In this document: one piece after another, positions 1 through 5,128 of the stretch
How the letters are laid out: the number at the start of each line of letters is the position of its first letter
Numbering within the stretch: position 1 is the stretch's first letter
Origin: Microbacteriaceae bacterium
GTDB taxonomy: Bacteria; Actinomycetota; Actinomycetes; Actinomycetales; Microbacteriaceae
Assembly (NCBI GenBank): GCA_022701925.1
Contig: JAKONM010000175.1
Location: 1 to 7,396, forward strand
DNA: 7,396 nucleotides
Reading direction: 5' to 3'
Notes under the pieces: generated by a model
What the model was told of the DNA's origin: nothing
The model's database searches: none
The model's input: the letters and a program-made list of their open reading frames with translations, nothing else
Translations under genes and position numbers: made by a program

Positions 1-708
1 GGCGACGATGACGCGTCGCGGCGCGCGGCGGATCACGTCGTCGAGGACCGGGCCGATGGAGCGCTCCAGCGGCGTGAAGCCGGGCACGTCGGCGTTCGTG
101 GAGTCCGCGAGGAACAGGTCGACGCCCTGCTCCCCCAGCCGCGCGAAGGCGCGCAGGTCGGTCAGCCGGCCGTCGAGCGGCAGCTGGTCCATCTTGAAGT
201 CGCCCGTGTGCAGCACCGTGCCGGCGCTGGTGCGGATCGCGACGGCGAGCGCGTCGGGGATGGAGTGGTTCACCGCGATGAACTCCAGCTCGAACGGCCC
301 CAGCCGCTCGACCTGCCCCTCCTTCACCGTCAGCGTGTACGGCTTGATGCGGTGCTCGTCGAGCTTGGCCTCGATCAGCGCGACCGTCAGCCCGGAGCCG
401 AGGATCGGGATGTCCTTCTTGAGGCGCAGCAGGTAGGGCACGCCGCCGATGTGGTCCTCGTGGCCGTGCGTCAGGACGACGCCGAGCACGTCGTCGAGCC
501 GGTCGGCGACGGGCGCGAAGTCGGGCAGGATCAGGTCGACGCCGGGCTGGTCGGACTCGGGGAACAGCACGCCCGCGTCGACGATCAGCAGCTTGCCGTC
601 GATCTCGAAGACGGTCATGTTGCGGCCGACCTCGCCGAGGCCGCCCAGCGGCACCACGCGCAGCACGCCGGGCCGCAGCGGCTGCGGGGCGGCCGGCAGC
701 CGGGTCAT
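1..708 (-). CDS. rnj: Ribonuclease J, N-terminal part (runs off window start)
   Basis: Metallo-beta-lactamase/beta-CASP ribonuclease, which in this family acts as a zinc-dependent endo- and 5'-3' exoribonuclease in mRNA decay and rRNA maturation in the cytoplasm. The 236 visible residues read in one open frame. They contain LGGLGEVGRNM (about 22-32), DAGVLFPE (44-51), the zinc motif HGHEDH (81-86), the NHSIPD motif (147-152), HTGDFK (167-172) and LADST (200-204), which leads into the beta-CASP region. The remainder (roughly 320 residues in typical family members) lies outside. The ATG at 708 overlaps the TGA of dapA as ATGA, so translation is probably coupled. dapA followed by rnj is a conserved actinobacterial pair. 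All metal ligands expected in this part are present. RNase J rather than another MBL hydrolase is supported by the N-terminal sequence and by the context. Confidence 0.95.
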   Translation of the reverse strand, partial: MTRLPAAPQPLRPGVLRVVPLGGLGEVGRNMTVFEIDGKLLIVDAGVLFPESDQPGVDLILPDFAPVADRLDDVLGVVLTHGHEDHIGGVPYLLRLKKDIPILGSGLTVALIEAKLDEHRIKPYTLTVKEGQVERLGPFELEFIAVNHSIPDALAVAIRTSAGTVLHTGDFKMDQLPLDGRLTDLRAFARLGEQGVDLFLADSTNADVPGFTPLERSIGPVLDDVIRRAPRRVIVA

Positions 709-1673
709 CGGGTGGTCCCCGCCACCTTGGGCAGCGCCCCGCCCGCGGCGGCGTTGCGGTCGGGCCGGAAGTTCCGGAAGTCGGCGCCCTGCACGCCGCG
801 CACCAGCGCCAGCTCGTCCTCGATCACCGCCGCCTCCGCCTCCTCGGGGCCCACCAGCGGCAGCCGCACGCGCGGGCTGCTGATGCGGCACAGCCCGTGC
901 AGCACGTACTTCGCGGCGACGGTGCCGGGCACGTGCGTCATCACGGCCCGGACCAGGGGCTCCAGCAGGCGGTGCTGCTCGGTCGCGGCTGCCAGGTCGC
1001 CGCGGTTCACGGCGTCGACGATCGTGCGGTACGGGGCCGCCGCGATGTTCGCGGTCACCCCGATCAGCCCGGACGCGCCGATCGACAGGTGCGGCAGCAC
1101 GTTCGCGTCGTCGCCGGAGAAGTAGAGCAGGTCGGTCTGGTTCAGCACCCGGCTGACCTCGCTGAAGTCGCCCTTGGCGTCCTTGATCGCCGCGATGTTC
1201 GGGTGCTTCGCCGCCCGCAGGATCGTCTCGTAGCGGATGGGCACGCCGGTGCGGCCGGGGATGTCGTACAGGATCACGGGCAGGTCGGTGGCGTCCGCGA
1301 CCATGCGGAAGTGCGTCAGCAGGCCCGCCTGCGTGGGCTTGTTGTAGTACGGCGTGACGATCATCACTCCGTCGGCCGCGTGGGCCGACTTCTTGTAGAG
1401 CTCGATCGCGTGCGCGGTCTCGTTGGACCCGCCGCCCTGGATGATCTTCGCCCGGCCGCCGGAGACGTCGCGGGCGACCTCGACCAGCCGCAGCTTCTCC
1501 GGGTCGGTCAGCGTGCTGGTCTCGCCGGTCGTCCCGGAGACGACGACGCCGTCCGCCCCCGCCGTGATGACCGAGTCGATGTGGCGCTCGGTGGCCGGCC
1601 AGTCGACCTCGCCGTCGGCCGTGAACGGGGTGACCAGCGCGACGAGCACCTGGCCGAAGGGGTTCTGGGGCAC
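705..1673 (-). CDS. dapA: 4-hydroxy-tetrahydrodipicolinate synthase
   Basis: Condenses pyruvate with aspartate semialdehyde, the first committed step of diaminopimelate/lysine synthesis. The 322-residue protein has the class I aldolase hallmarks of DapA: GTTGE (47-51), YYNKP (109-113), YDIPGRTG (136-143, carrying the catalytic Tyr136 and substrate-binding Arg141), the Schiff-base Lys164 in IKDAKGD, and FSGDD around 185-189. It is about 20-30 residues longer than most DapA proteins because of a C-terminal tail (about 294-322, rich in Ala, Gly, Arg and Pro). The GTG start at 1673 fits the family N-terminus and lies 6 bases after a TAGGGT -10 box, so the mRNA is probably leaderless. The TGA overlaps the ATG of rnj. 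Only about 3 of 322 codons end in A or T. dapB, which acts on the next intermediate, is at 5125-5853. Confidence 0.97.
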   Translation of the reverse strand: MPQNPFGQVLVALVTPFTADGEVDWPATERHIDSVITAGADGVVVSGTTGETSTLTDPEKLRLVEVARDVSGGRAKIIQGGGSNETAHAIELYKKSAHAADGVMIVTPYYNKPTQAGLLTHFRMVADATDLPVILYDIPGRTGVPIRYETILRAAKHPNIAAIKDAKGDFSEVSRVLNQTDLLYFSGDDANVLPHLSIGASGLIGVTANIAAAPYRTIVDAVNRGDLAAATEQHRLLEPLVRAVMTHVPGTVAAKYVLHGLCRISSPRVRLPLVGPEEAEAAVIEDELALVRGVQGADFRNFRPDRNAAAGGALPKVAGTTR

Positions 1674-1679
1674 GCCAGC

Positions 1680-1685
1680 ACCCTA
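1680..1685 (-). promoter_or_regulatory. -10 box of dapA (leaderless)
   Basis: Reads TAGGGT on the minus strand and ends 6 bases before the GTG of dapA. This matches the actinobacterial TANNNT -10 at the distance expected if transcription starts on the start codon. No convincing -35 is seen. No Shine-Dalgarno fits in the gap. Confidence 0.6.
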
Positions 1686-1710
1686 CCGATCACGCACCCG
1701 CCGCCTCCGG

Positions 1711-1728
1711 GCCCGCTCGTCAGCGGGC
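1711..1728. other. Perfect hairpin, 7-bp stem, upstream of dapA
   Basis: GCCCGCT and AGCGGGC flank a CGTC loop. It lies about 26 bases upstream of the dapA -10 box. No T-run follows on either strand, so it is not a canonical intrinsic terminator. It could be a protein site, or could weakly block transcripts arriving from thyX. Function unknown. Confidence 0.4.
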
Positions 1729-1747
1729 GATGAGGAGCTCGCCCCTC

Positions 1748-1826
1748 CCGAACGACGGAGTCGGTGCAGGACGACGGAGCGGAAGCGCCCCCAGAAGAGC
1801 GGAGATGCATCGGTTCCGTCGATCGG
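1748..1826. repeat. Left foldback repeat flanking the AbiEi-DUF559 gene
   Basis: Imperfect inverted repeat. Bases 1748-1768 pair with 1806-1826: by hand, 17 Watson-Crick pairs, 3 G-T pairs and 1 mismatch (A1752/A1822) over 21 positions, around a 37-base centre. The first 20 bases (1748-1767, starting CCGAACGACGGAG) recur with one mismatch at 2804-2823. The end motif TCGGCAGGG (1823-1831) recurs at 2879-2887, the same offset of 1056. A further degenerate copy of the arm motif is at 1766-1779. Compare the right repeat at 2803-2883. It encodes nothing recognisable and its function is unknown. Confidence 0.7.
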
Positions 1827-1842
1827 CAGGGAAGCCTGCCGA
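1823..1842. other. Perfect hairpin, 8-bp stem, GAAG loop
   Basis: TCGGCAGG and CCTGCCGA flank GAAG. The left arm overlaps the last four bases of the left foldback repeat, so the two structures compete. There is no following T-run. The right foldback copy has the TCGGCAGG sequence but not the complementary arm, so this hairpin is specific to the left side. Confidence 0.45.
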
Positions 1843-1894
1843 CCTGCGTCCGCGCTCCGCTCCTCCCCAGGCCGGATGCCCGAGCCGTCGCGCC

Positions 1895-1941
1895 GCTGCA
1901 GCGCCGAGGGCCCGGCTGCGGCGCCGCAGGGAGCACCCTGC
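1895..1941. promoter_or_regulatory. Nested inverted and direct repeats before the AbiEi-DUF559 start
   Basis: Three overlapping elements lie within 53 bases of the ATG at 1948: the 14-base perfect palindrome CTGCGGCGCCGCAG (1916-1929); a hairpin GCAGGG-AGCA-CCCTGC (1926-1941) that shares GCAG with the palindrome; and a 16-base direct repeat (1895-1910 and 1915-1930, 13 of 16 identical) with a 20-base period. AbiEi-type antitoxins are known to bind repeats in front of their own operons, so an autoregulatory operator is a reasonable but untested inference. Confidence 0.4.
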
Positions 1942-1947
1942 TCGCCC

Positions 1948-2799
1948 ATGACCCCGCTGCAACGGCACATCGAGGAACTCGGCGGGCTCGCGCGCACCGC
2001 TGAGCTGCACGCGTTCGGGCTCGGCAGGAACCGCATCTCGGCAGCGCTCGCCGACGGCGAGATCGATCGGATCCGGCAGGCCTGGTACGGCAACCCCTGG
2101 CTGCCGCCGATGCAGCGGCAGGCCGCGAGGATCGGAGGGCAGCTCGCCTGCTCGAGCGCCGCGAGCGCCCTCGGGCTCTGGGAGCCCCGATTCGAGGTCG
2201 TCCACGTGGCGGTGGCGGCGGACGCCAGGGGGCTCCGCGCACCGACCAGCCATCGGACCCGGTTGGAGCCCGGGCAGGCGGTCGTGCACTGGAGCGGCAC
2301 GGACCCCGCGGGCTCCCGCACGGTGGTGTCCACGGCCCGCTGCGTGCAGCAGATCGCCCTGTGCGAGTCGCCGATGGTCGCGCTGGTCGTCGCCGAGTCG
2401 GCGCTGCACCGACGGCTCCTGTCGGCGGCCGGCCTGAGCGCCCTCGTCGAAATCCTGCCGAGTCACGTGCGTCCGCTACTCGGCCGCGCCTCCGCCCTCT
2501 CGGAGAGCGGCACCGAGACGGTGTTCGCGCATCGGATGGCCGGCCTGGGCGTGATCGTCGAGCAGCAGGTGGTGATCCCCGGGGTCGGCCGGGTGGACGG
2601 CCTGATCGGTCGACGTCTGATCGTCGAGCTCGACAGCGTCGCCCACCACGCCGACGCGACCCGAGATCGGGAACGGGACGCCGCGGCATCGGTGCTCGGG
2701 TACCGCGTCCTCCGCTTCATGCGGTCGCAGGTGATGGAGCAGTGGCCGGTCGTCCGTGCGTCGGTGCTCGCTGCCATCGCGAGGGGCGACCACCTGTGA
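1948..2799 (+). CDS. AbiEi-like winged-helix / DUF559 (Vsr-like nuclease fold) protein
   Basis: A 283-residue two-domain protein. Residues about 3-55 resemble the AbiEi antitoxin N-terminal winged helix (IEELGGLARTAEL, then ISAALADGEIDRIRQAWYGNP). Residues about 185-275 match DUF559, a PD-(D/E)XK fold related to Vsr endonucleases: GRVDGLI (Asp217), IVELDS (Glu227, Asp229), HH (233-234), and RERDAAASVLGYRVLRF (241-257). The middle is unassigned. Such proteins are common and uncharacterised in actinobacteria. No AbiEii-type nucleotidyltransferase toxin is present beside it. It runs against thyX, dapA and rnj and separates thyX from dapA. About 24 of 283 codons end in A or T by hand count, against 3 of 322 in dapA, which suggests acquisition. 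The ATG at 1948 is chosen because the domain starts there. An in-frame ATG at 1876 has no ribosome-binding site. No -10 box lies nearby. Substrate and role are unknown. Confidence 0.85.
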   Translation: MTPLQRHIEELGGLARTAELHAFGLGRNRISAALADGEIDRIRQAWYGNPWLPPMQRQAARIGGQLACSSAASALGLWEPRFEVVHVAVAADARGLRAPTSHRTRLEPGQAVVHWSGTDPAGSRTVVSTARCVQQIALCESPMVALVVAESALHRRLLSAAGLSALVEILPSHVRPLLGRASALSESGTETVFAHRMAGLGVIVEQQVVIPGVGRVDGLIGRRLIVELDSVAHHADATRDRERDAAASVLGYRVLRFMRSQVMEQWPVVRASVLAAIARGDHL

Positions 2800-2802
2800 G
2801 CG

Positions 2803-2883
2803 GCCGAACGACGGAGTCCGTGCGGGTGCAACCGGCTGGTGCGCCGTCGAGTCCGTCGATCGTCACCCGCTCCGTGATTCGGC
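2803..2883. repeat. Right foldback repeat flanking the AbiEi-DUF559 gene
   Basis: Begins 4 bases after the stop codon of the AbiEi-DUF559 gene and fills most of its gap to thyX. GCCGAACGACGGAG (2803-2816) pairs with CTCCGTGATTCGGC (2870-2883), 12 of 14 bases with a 2-by-2 internal mismatch. Further inside, CGGGTG (2823-2828) can pair with CACCCG (2864-2869). A degenerate third copy of the arm motif lies inverted at 2851-2864. The spacing mirrors the left repeat at 1748-1826. It might also serve as a barrier between the two convergent genes, but no T-run is present. Confidence 0.7.
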
Positions 2884-2897
2884 AGGGCGAGTTCCGG

Positions 2898-3623
2898 TCA
2901 GGGGGCGATGCGACCCTGGGCGGTGAAGGCGGCGTGCGTCAGGGGCATCAGGGCGGCCCAGTGGGACTCCATCTGCTGGCCCACCATCTCGATCTCGCGC
3001 TGAGGGAAGGAGGGCACCTTCGCCTCGGGGTGCTTGGTGCGCAGGGAGACGAAGTTCATGAGCGCCCGCGCGTTCATGGTCACGTACATGCTGCTGAACA
3101 GGTTCAGGGGCAGCACGATGCGCGCGACCTCGCGCGCGACGCCGGCGTCGAGCATCGAGCGGTACGCGGCGTAGGCCGCCAGGGACTGCTCGCGCACGGC
3201 CGCGTCGACGAGGGCGTGCTGCTCCTCACTGCCCGGCAGGAACTCGTAGGCGCCCGGCTTGCCGACCTGCACCAGGTTCCGCTGGGCGTCCGGCACGTAG
3301 AACACGGGCTGCAGCTCGCGGTAGCGGCCCGACTCCTCGTTGTAGGAGGCGATGCGGTGCCGCATGAACTCCCGGAACACGAAGATCGGCGCCTGCACGT
3401 AGAACGTCATCGAGTTGTGCTCGAAGGGCGACCCGTGCCGGTCGCGCATCAGGTAGTTGATGAGCCCGCGGTCGCGGGCGCCCGCCTCCTGGTCGCCGAG
3501 CGCCCCCTCGAGCGTCTGCTCCCCCAGCGTCGACACCCGGGCGGCGAACAGCACGTCGGCGTCGCGGGCGGCGGAGCGGACCAGCTCGACGGTCATGGTG
3601 CTCTTGAACTCGGCCTCGATCAC
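2898..3623 (-). CDS. thyX: FAD-dependent thymidylate synthase
   Basis: Makes dTMP from dUMP using FAD, NADPH and methylene-tetrahydrofolate; unrelated to ThyA. The 241-residue protein contains the ThyX signature RHRX7S (Arg88-His89-Arg90 to Ser98, in RHRIASYNEESGRYRE), INYLMRDRHGSPFEHNSM (about 55-72), REVARIVLP (164-172), NARALMNF (184-191) and FPQREIEMVG (206-215). It matches the Streptomyces type of ThyX. Start: the GTG at 3623 gives an N-terminus lining up with related proteins and sits 7 bases after TATGGT. An in-frame ATG at 3635 would add four residues but lies inside that -10 box. An ATG at 3596 looks too short. thyX normally precedes dapA and rnj in actinobacteria; here the AbiEi-DUF559 gene lies between. 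Confidence 0.95.
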   Translation of the reverse strand: MIEAEFKSTMTVELVRSAARDADVLFAARVSTLGEQTLEGALGDQEAGARDRGLINYLMRDRHGSPFEHNSMTFYVQAPIFVFREFMRHRIASYNEESGRYRELQPVFYVPDAQRNLVQVGKPGAYEFLPGSEEQHALVDAAVREQSLAAYAAYRSMLDAGVAREVARIVLPLNLFSSMYVTMNARALMNFVSLRTKHPEAKVPSFPQREIEMVGQQMESHWAALMPLTHAAFTAQGRIAP

Positions 3624-3630
3624 GGCGACG

Positions 3631-3636
3631 ACCATA
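3631..3636 (-). promoter_or_regulatory. -10 box of thyX (leaderless), decides start
   Basis: TATGGT on the minus strand, 7 bases before the GTG at 3623. It contains the ATG at 3635, so transcription from this box would exclude that ATG. No Shine-Dalgarno is well placed for either start. Confidence 0.55.
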
Positions 3637-3684
3637 CCCAGCACGTCGGACGCCGCTTCCGGCGGTTCGCGGGCGGCCCGCCGA

Positions 3685-3690
3685 TACCCT
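3685..3690 (+). promoter_or_regulatory. -10 box of the SDR gene (leaderless)
   Basis: TACCCT on the plus strand, 6 bases before the ATG at 3697. It fits TANNNT at leaderless spacing. It lies in the 73-base gap between the divergent starts of thyX and the SDR gene. Confidence 0.6.
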
Positions 3691-3696
3691 GGCGCC

Positions 3697-4704
3697 ATGG
3701 CGCAGAAGCGGATCCCCGTCCCGTCCGCGAAGCCGGCGCCGAAGCGCACGCCGCCGCCCGCGGCGCCCGTGCCGAAGCCGATCGTGCGGCGCCCGATCGC
3801 CAAGGACAGCCGCTTGCGGGTGCTGCTGGCCGGCGGCAGCGGCGTCATCGGCACCGAGCTGCAGCAGCAGCTGCAGGCCGCCGGCCACACCGTGCGGCGG
3901 CTGGTGCGCCGTCCCCCGCGGGCGGAGGACGAGTTCAGCTGGGCCCCGGACGCCAAGATCCTGGACTTCCGGCTGCTGGAGAGCGTGGACGCCGTCGTCA
4001 ACCTGTCCGGGGCGTCGCTGACCCGCATCCCCTGGACCCCCCGCTACAAGCAGCAGATCCTGCGCTCGCGGGTGAAGGCCACCCAGGCGCTCGTCGAGGC
4101 CATGGGCATGGCGGCCTCGCCGCCCCCGGTGTTCCTCTCGGGATCCGCGGTCGGCTTCTACGGCGACCGGCCCGGTGAGACGCTGACGGAGGATGCGGAG
4201 CGCGGATCCGGGTTCCTGTCCGACGTCGTCGTCGCCTGGGAGGGCGCGGCGCGGCTGGCCCCCTCCCGCACCCGCACGGTGCTGCTGCGCACCGGCGTGG
4301 TCCTGTCGCCCTCCGGCGGCGCGATGCAGCCGCTGATGACGGCGACCCGGTTCGGCCTGGGCTCCACCGTCGGCACGGGCGCGCAGCACTGGCCGTGGAT
4401 CTCGCTGCACGACGAGGCCGCTGCGATCGTGCACCTGCTGACGAGCGCGCTGGAGGGTCCCGTGAACCTGTCGGGGCCGGTGCCCGCCACGAGCGAGGCG
4501 ATCACCCGCAGGATCGCCGAGGAGATGCACCGCCCCCACCTGCTGCGCCTGCCGGAGCCGGTGGTGTCGATCGGCATGGGCGAGCTGGGCCGCGAGCTGC
4601 TGCTGCCCGATCAGGCCGTGGTGCCCACCCGGCTGGAGCAGGACGGCTTCGTCTTCCGCCACCGCACCAGCGACGAGGCGGTCGACGCGGCGATCAGCGG
4701 CTGA
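3697..4704 (+). CDS. TIGR01777/YfcH-like NAD-dependent epimerase family protein
   Basis: A 335-residue extended short-chain dehydrogenase/reductase. The Rossmann motif GGSGVIG spans residues 46-52; NLSGASL is at 102-108, SGSAVGFYG (148-156) carries the SDR tyrosine Tyr155, and WPWISLHDEAAAIVHLL is at 232-248. The C-terminal DUF1731-like part includes RPHLLRLPEP (279-288) and VVPTRLEQDGFVFRH (308-322). Its substrate is unknown; family members have been linked to cell division or sugar-nucleotide chemistry only loosely. Unusually, about 38 Lys/Arg/Pro/Ala-rich residues precede the Rossmann fold. The ATG at 3697 follows a leaderless -10 box, which supports translation of this extension. A TTG near 3811-3813 after AAGGA is a possible internal start. 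Its stop overlaps the 3' end of the convergent membrane/TPR gene by 11 bases. Confidence 0.9.
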   Translation: MAQKRIPVPSAKPAPKRTPPPAAPVPKPIVRRPIAKDSRLRVLLAGGSGVIGTELQQQLQAAGHTVRRLVRRPPRAEDEFSWAPDAKILDFRLLESVDAVVNLSGASLTRIPWTPRYKQQILRSRVKATQALVEAMGMAASPPPVFLSGSAVGFYGDRPGETLTEDAERGSGFLSDVVVAWEGAARLAPSRTRTVLLRTGVVLSPSGGAMQPLMTATRFGLGSTVGTGAQHWPWISLHDEAAAIVHLLTSALEGPVNLSGPVPATSEAITRRIAEEMHRPHLLRLPEPVVSIGMGELGRELLLPDQAVVPTRLEQDGFVFRHRTSDEAVDAAISG

Positions 4705-5128
4705 GCGCGATCGCCCGGCGCACCGAGGCCCTGGCCCGACGGCGGTCGCCCGCCATGTCGTACGCGAGCCCGAGGCGCAGCTGCGCCCGCCAGTCGTCCG
4801 GCGCGGCCTCGGCGCCGTCGGCGTAGCGCTCGAACGCCGCGTCGGCGGCGCCGCGCTCAACCCGGCCGCTCGGCCGCCGCGGGAGCCCGTCGGCGGGCAG
4901 CGGCTCCTCCGCCGCCAGCCGGCGGGTCAGGCGGGTCGCCTGCACCCCGAACAGCAGCTCGCGTCCGAGCAGCAGCAGCCCGATGAGCGGCAGCACGAGC
5001 AGCGCGACGCCGATGCCGACCCCCAGCGCCTCCCCGCTCCGCAGGAACGCGACCGCGCGCACCACGGCCAGGCCCAGGTAGAGCAGCAGCGCGGCCGCCA
5101 TGACGAGCGCGCCCGCGAAGGCCCTCAC
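4694..5128 (-). CDS. Small membrane protein with C-terminal TPR-like segment
   Basis: 144 residues. Two hydrophobic segments (about 5-28 and 35-60, the second containing ALLVLPLIGLLLLG) suggest two membrane helices. A charged linker follows, then a TPR-like repeat at about 96-140 (AFERYADGAEAAPDDWRAQLRLGLAYDMAGDRRRARASVRRAI in outline). The GTG start overlaps the TGA of dapB as GTGA, so translation is likely coupled. A small membrane protein after dapB is common in actinobacteria, Rv2772c beside Rv2773c (dapB) being a comparable case. The 3' end overlaps the convergent SDR gene. The role is not known; linkage to dapB hints at cell-envelope or lysine metabolism, but that is inference only. Confidence 0.85.
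   Translation of the reverse strand: MRAFAGALVMAAALLLYLGLAVVRAVAFLRSGEALGVGIGVALLVLPLIGLLLLGRELLFGVQATRLTRRLAAEEPLPADGLPRRPSGRVERGAADAAFERYADGAEAAPDDWRAQLRLGLAYDMAGDRRRARASVRRAIALSR

Noticed and set aside
1423..1947. An upstream extension of the AbiEi-DUF559 reading frame back to 1423
   Set aside because: It runs antisense through the 5' part of dapA and shows no domain similarity; the AbiEi-like domain begins just after the ATG at 1948.
1730..1951. A 73-codon open frame upstream of the AbiEi-DUF559 gene
   Set aside because: It has low-complexity Arg/Pro/Ala content, no promoter and no good ribosome-binding site, and runs through both hairpins; no evidence that it is translated.
1947..2799. 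A complete AbiE type IV toxin-antitoxin pair
   Set aside because: No AbiEii nucleotidyltransferase gene lies on either side; only the antitoxin-like domain is present.
2803..2883. Canonical integron attC site
   Set aside because: The second arm lacks the GTTRRRY core and no integrase is visible; only the general layout is similar, so it is listed as a repeat of unknown type.
2361..4178. A 605-codon plus-strand open frame
   Set aside because: It is antisense to thyX and out of frame with the AbiEi-DUF559 and SDR genes; the translation is His/Arg/Ala-rich, as GC-rich shadows are.
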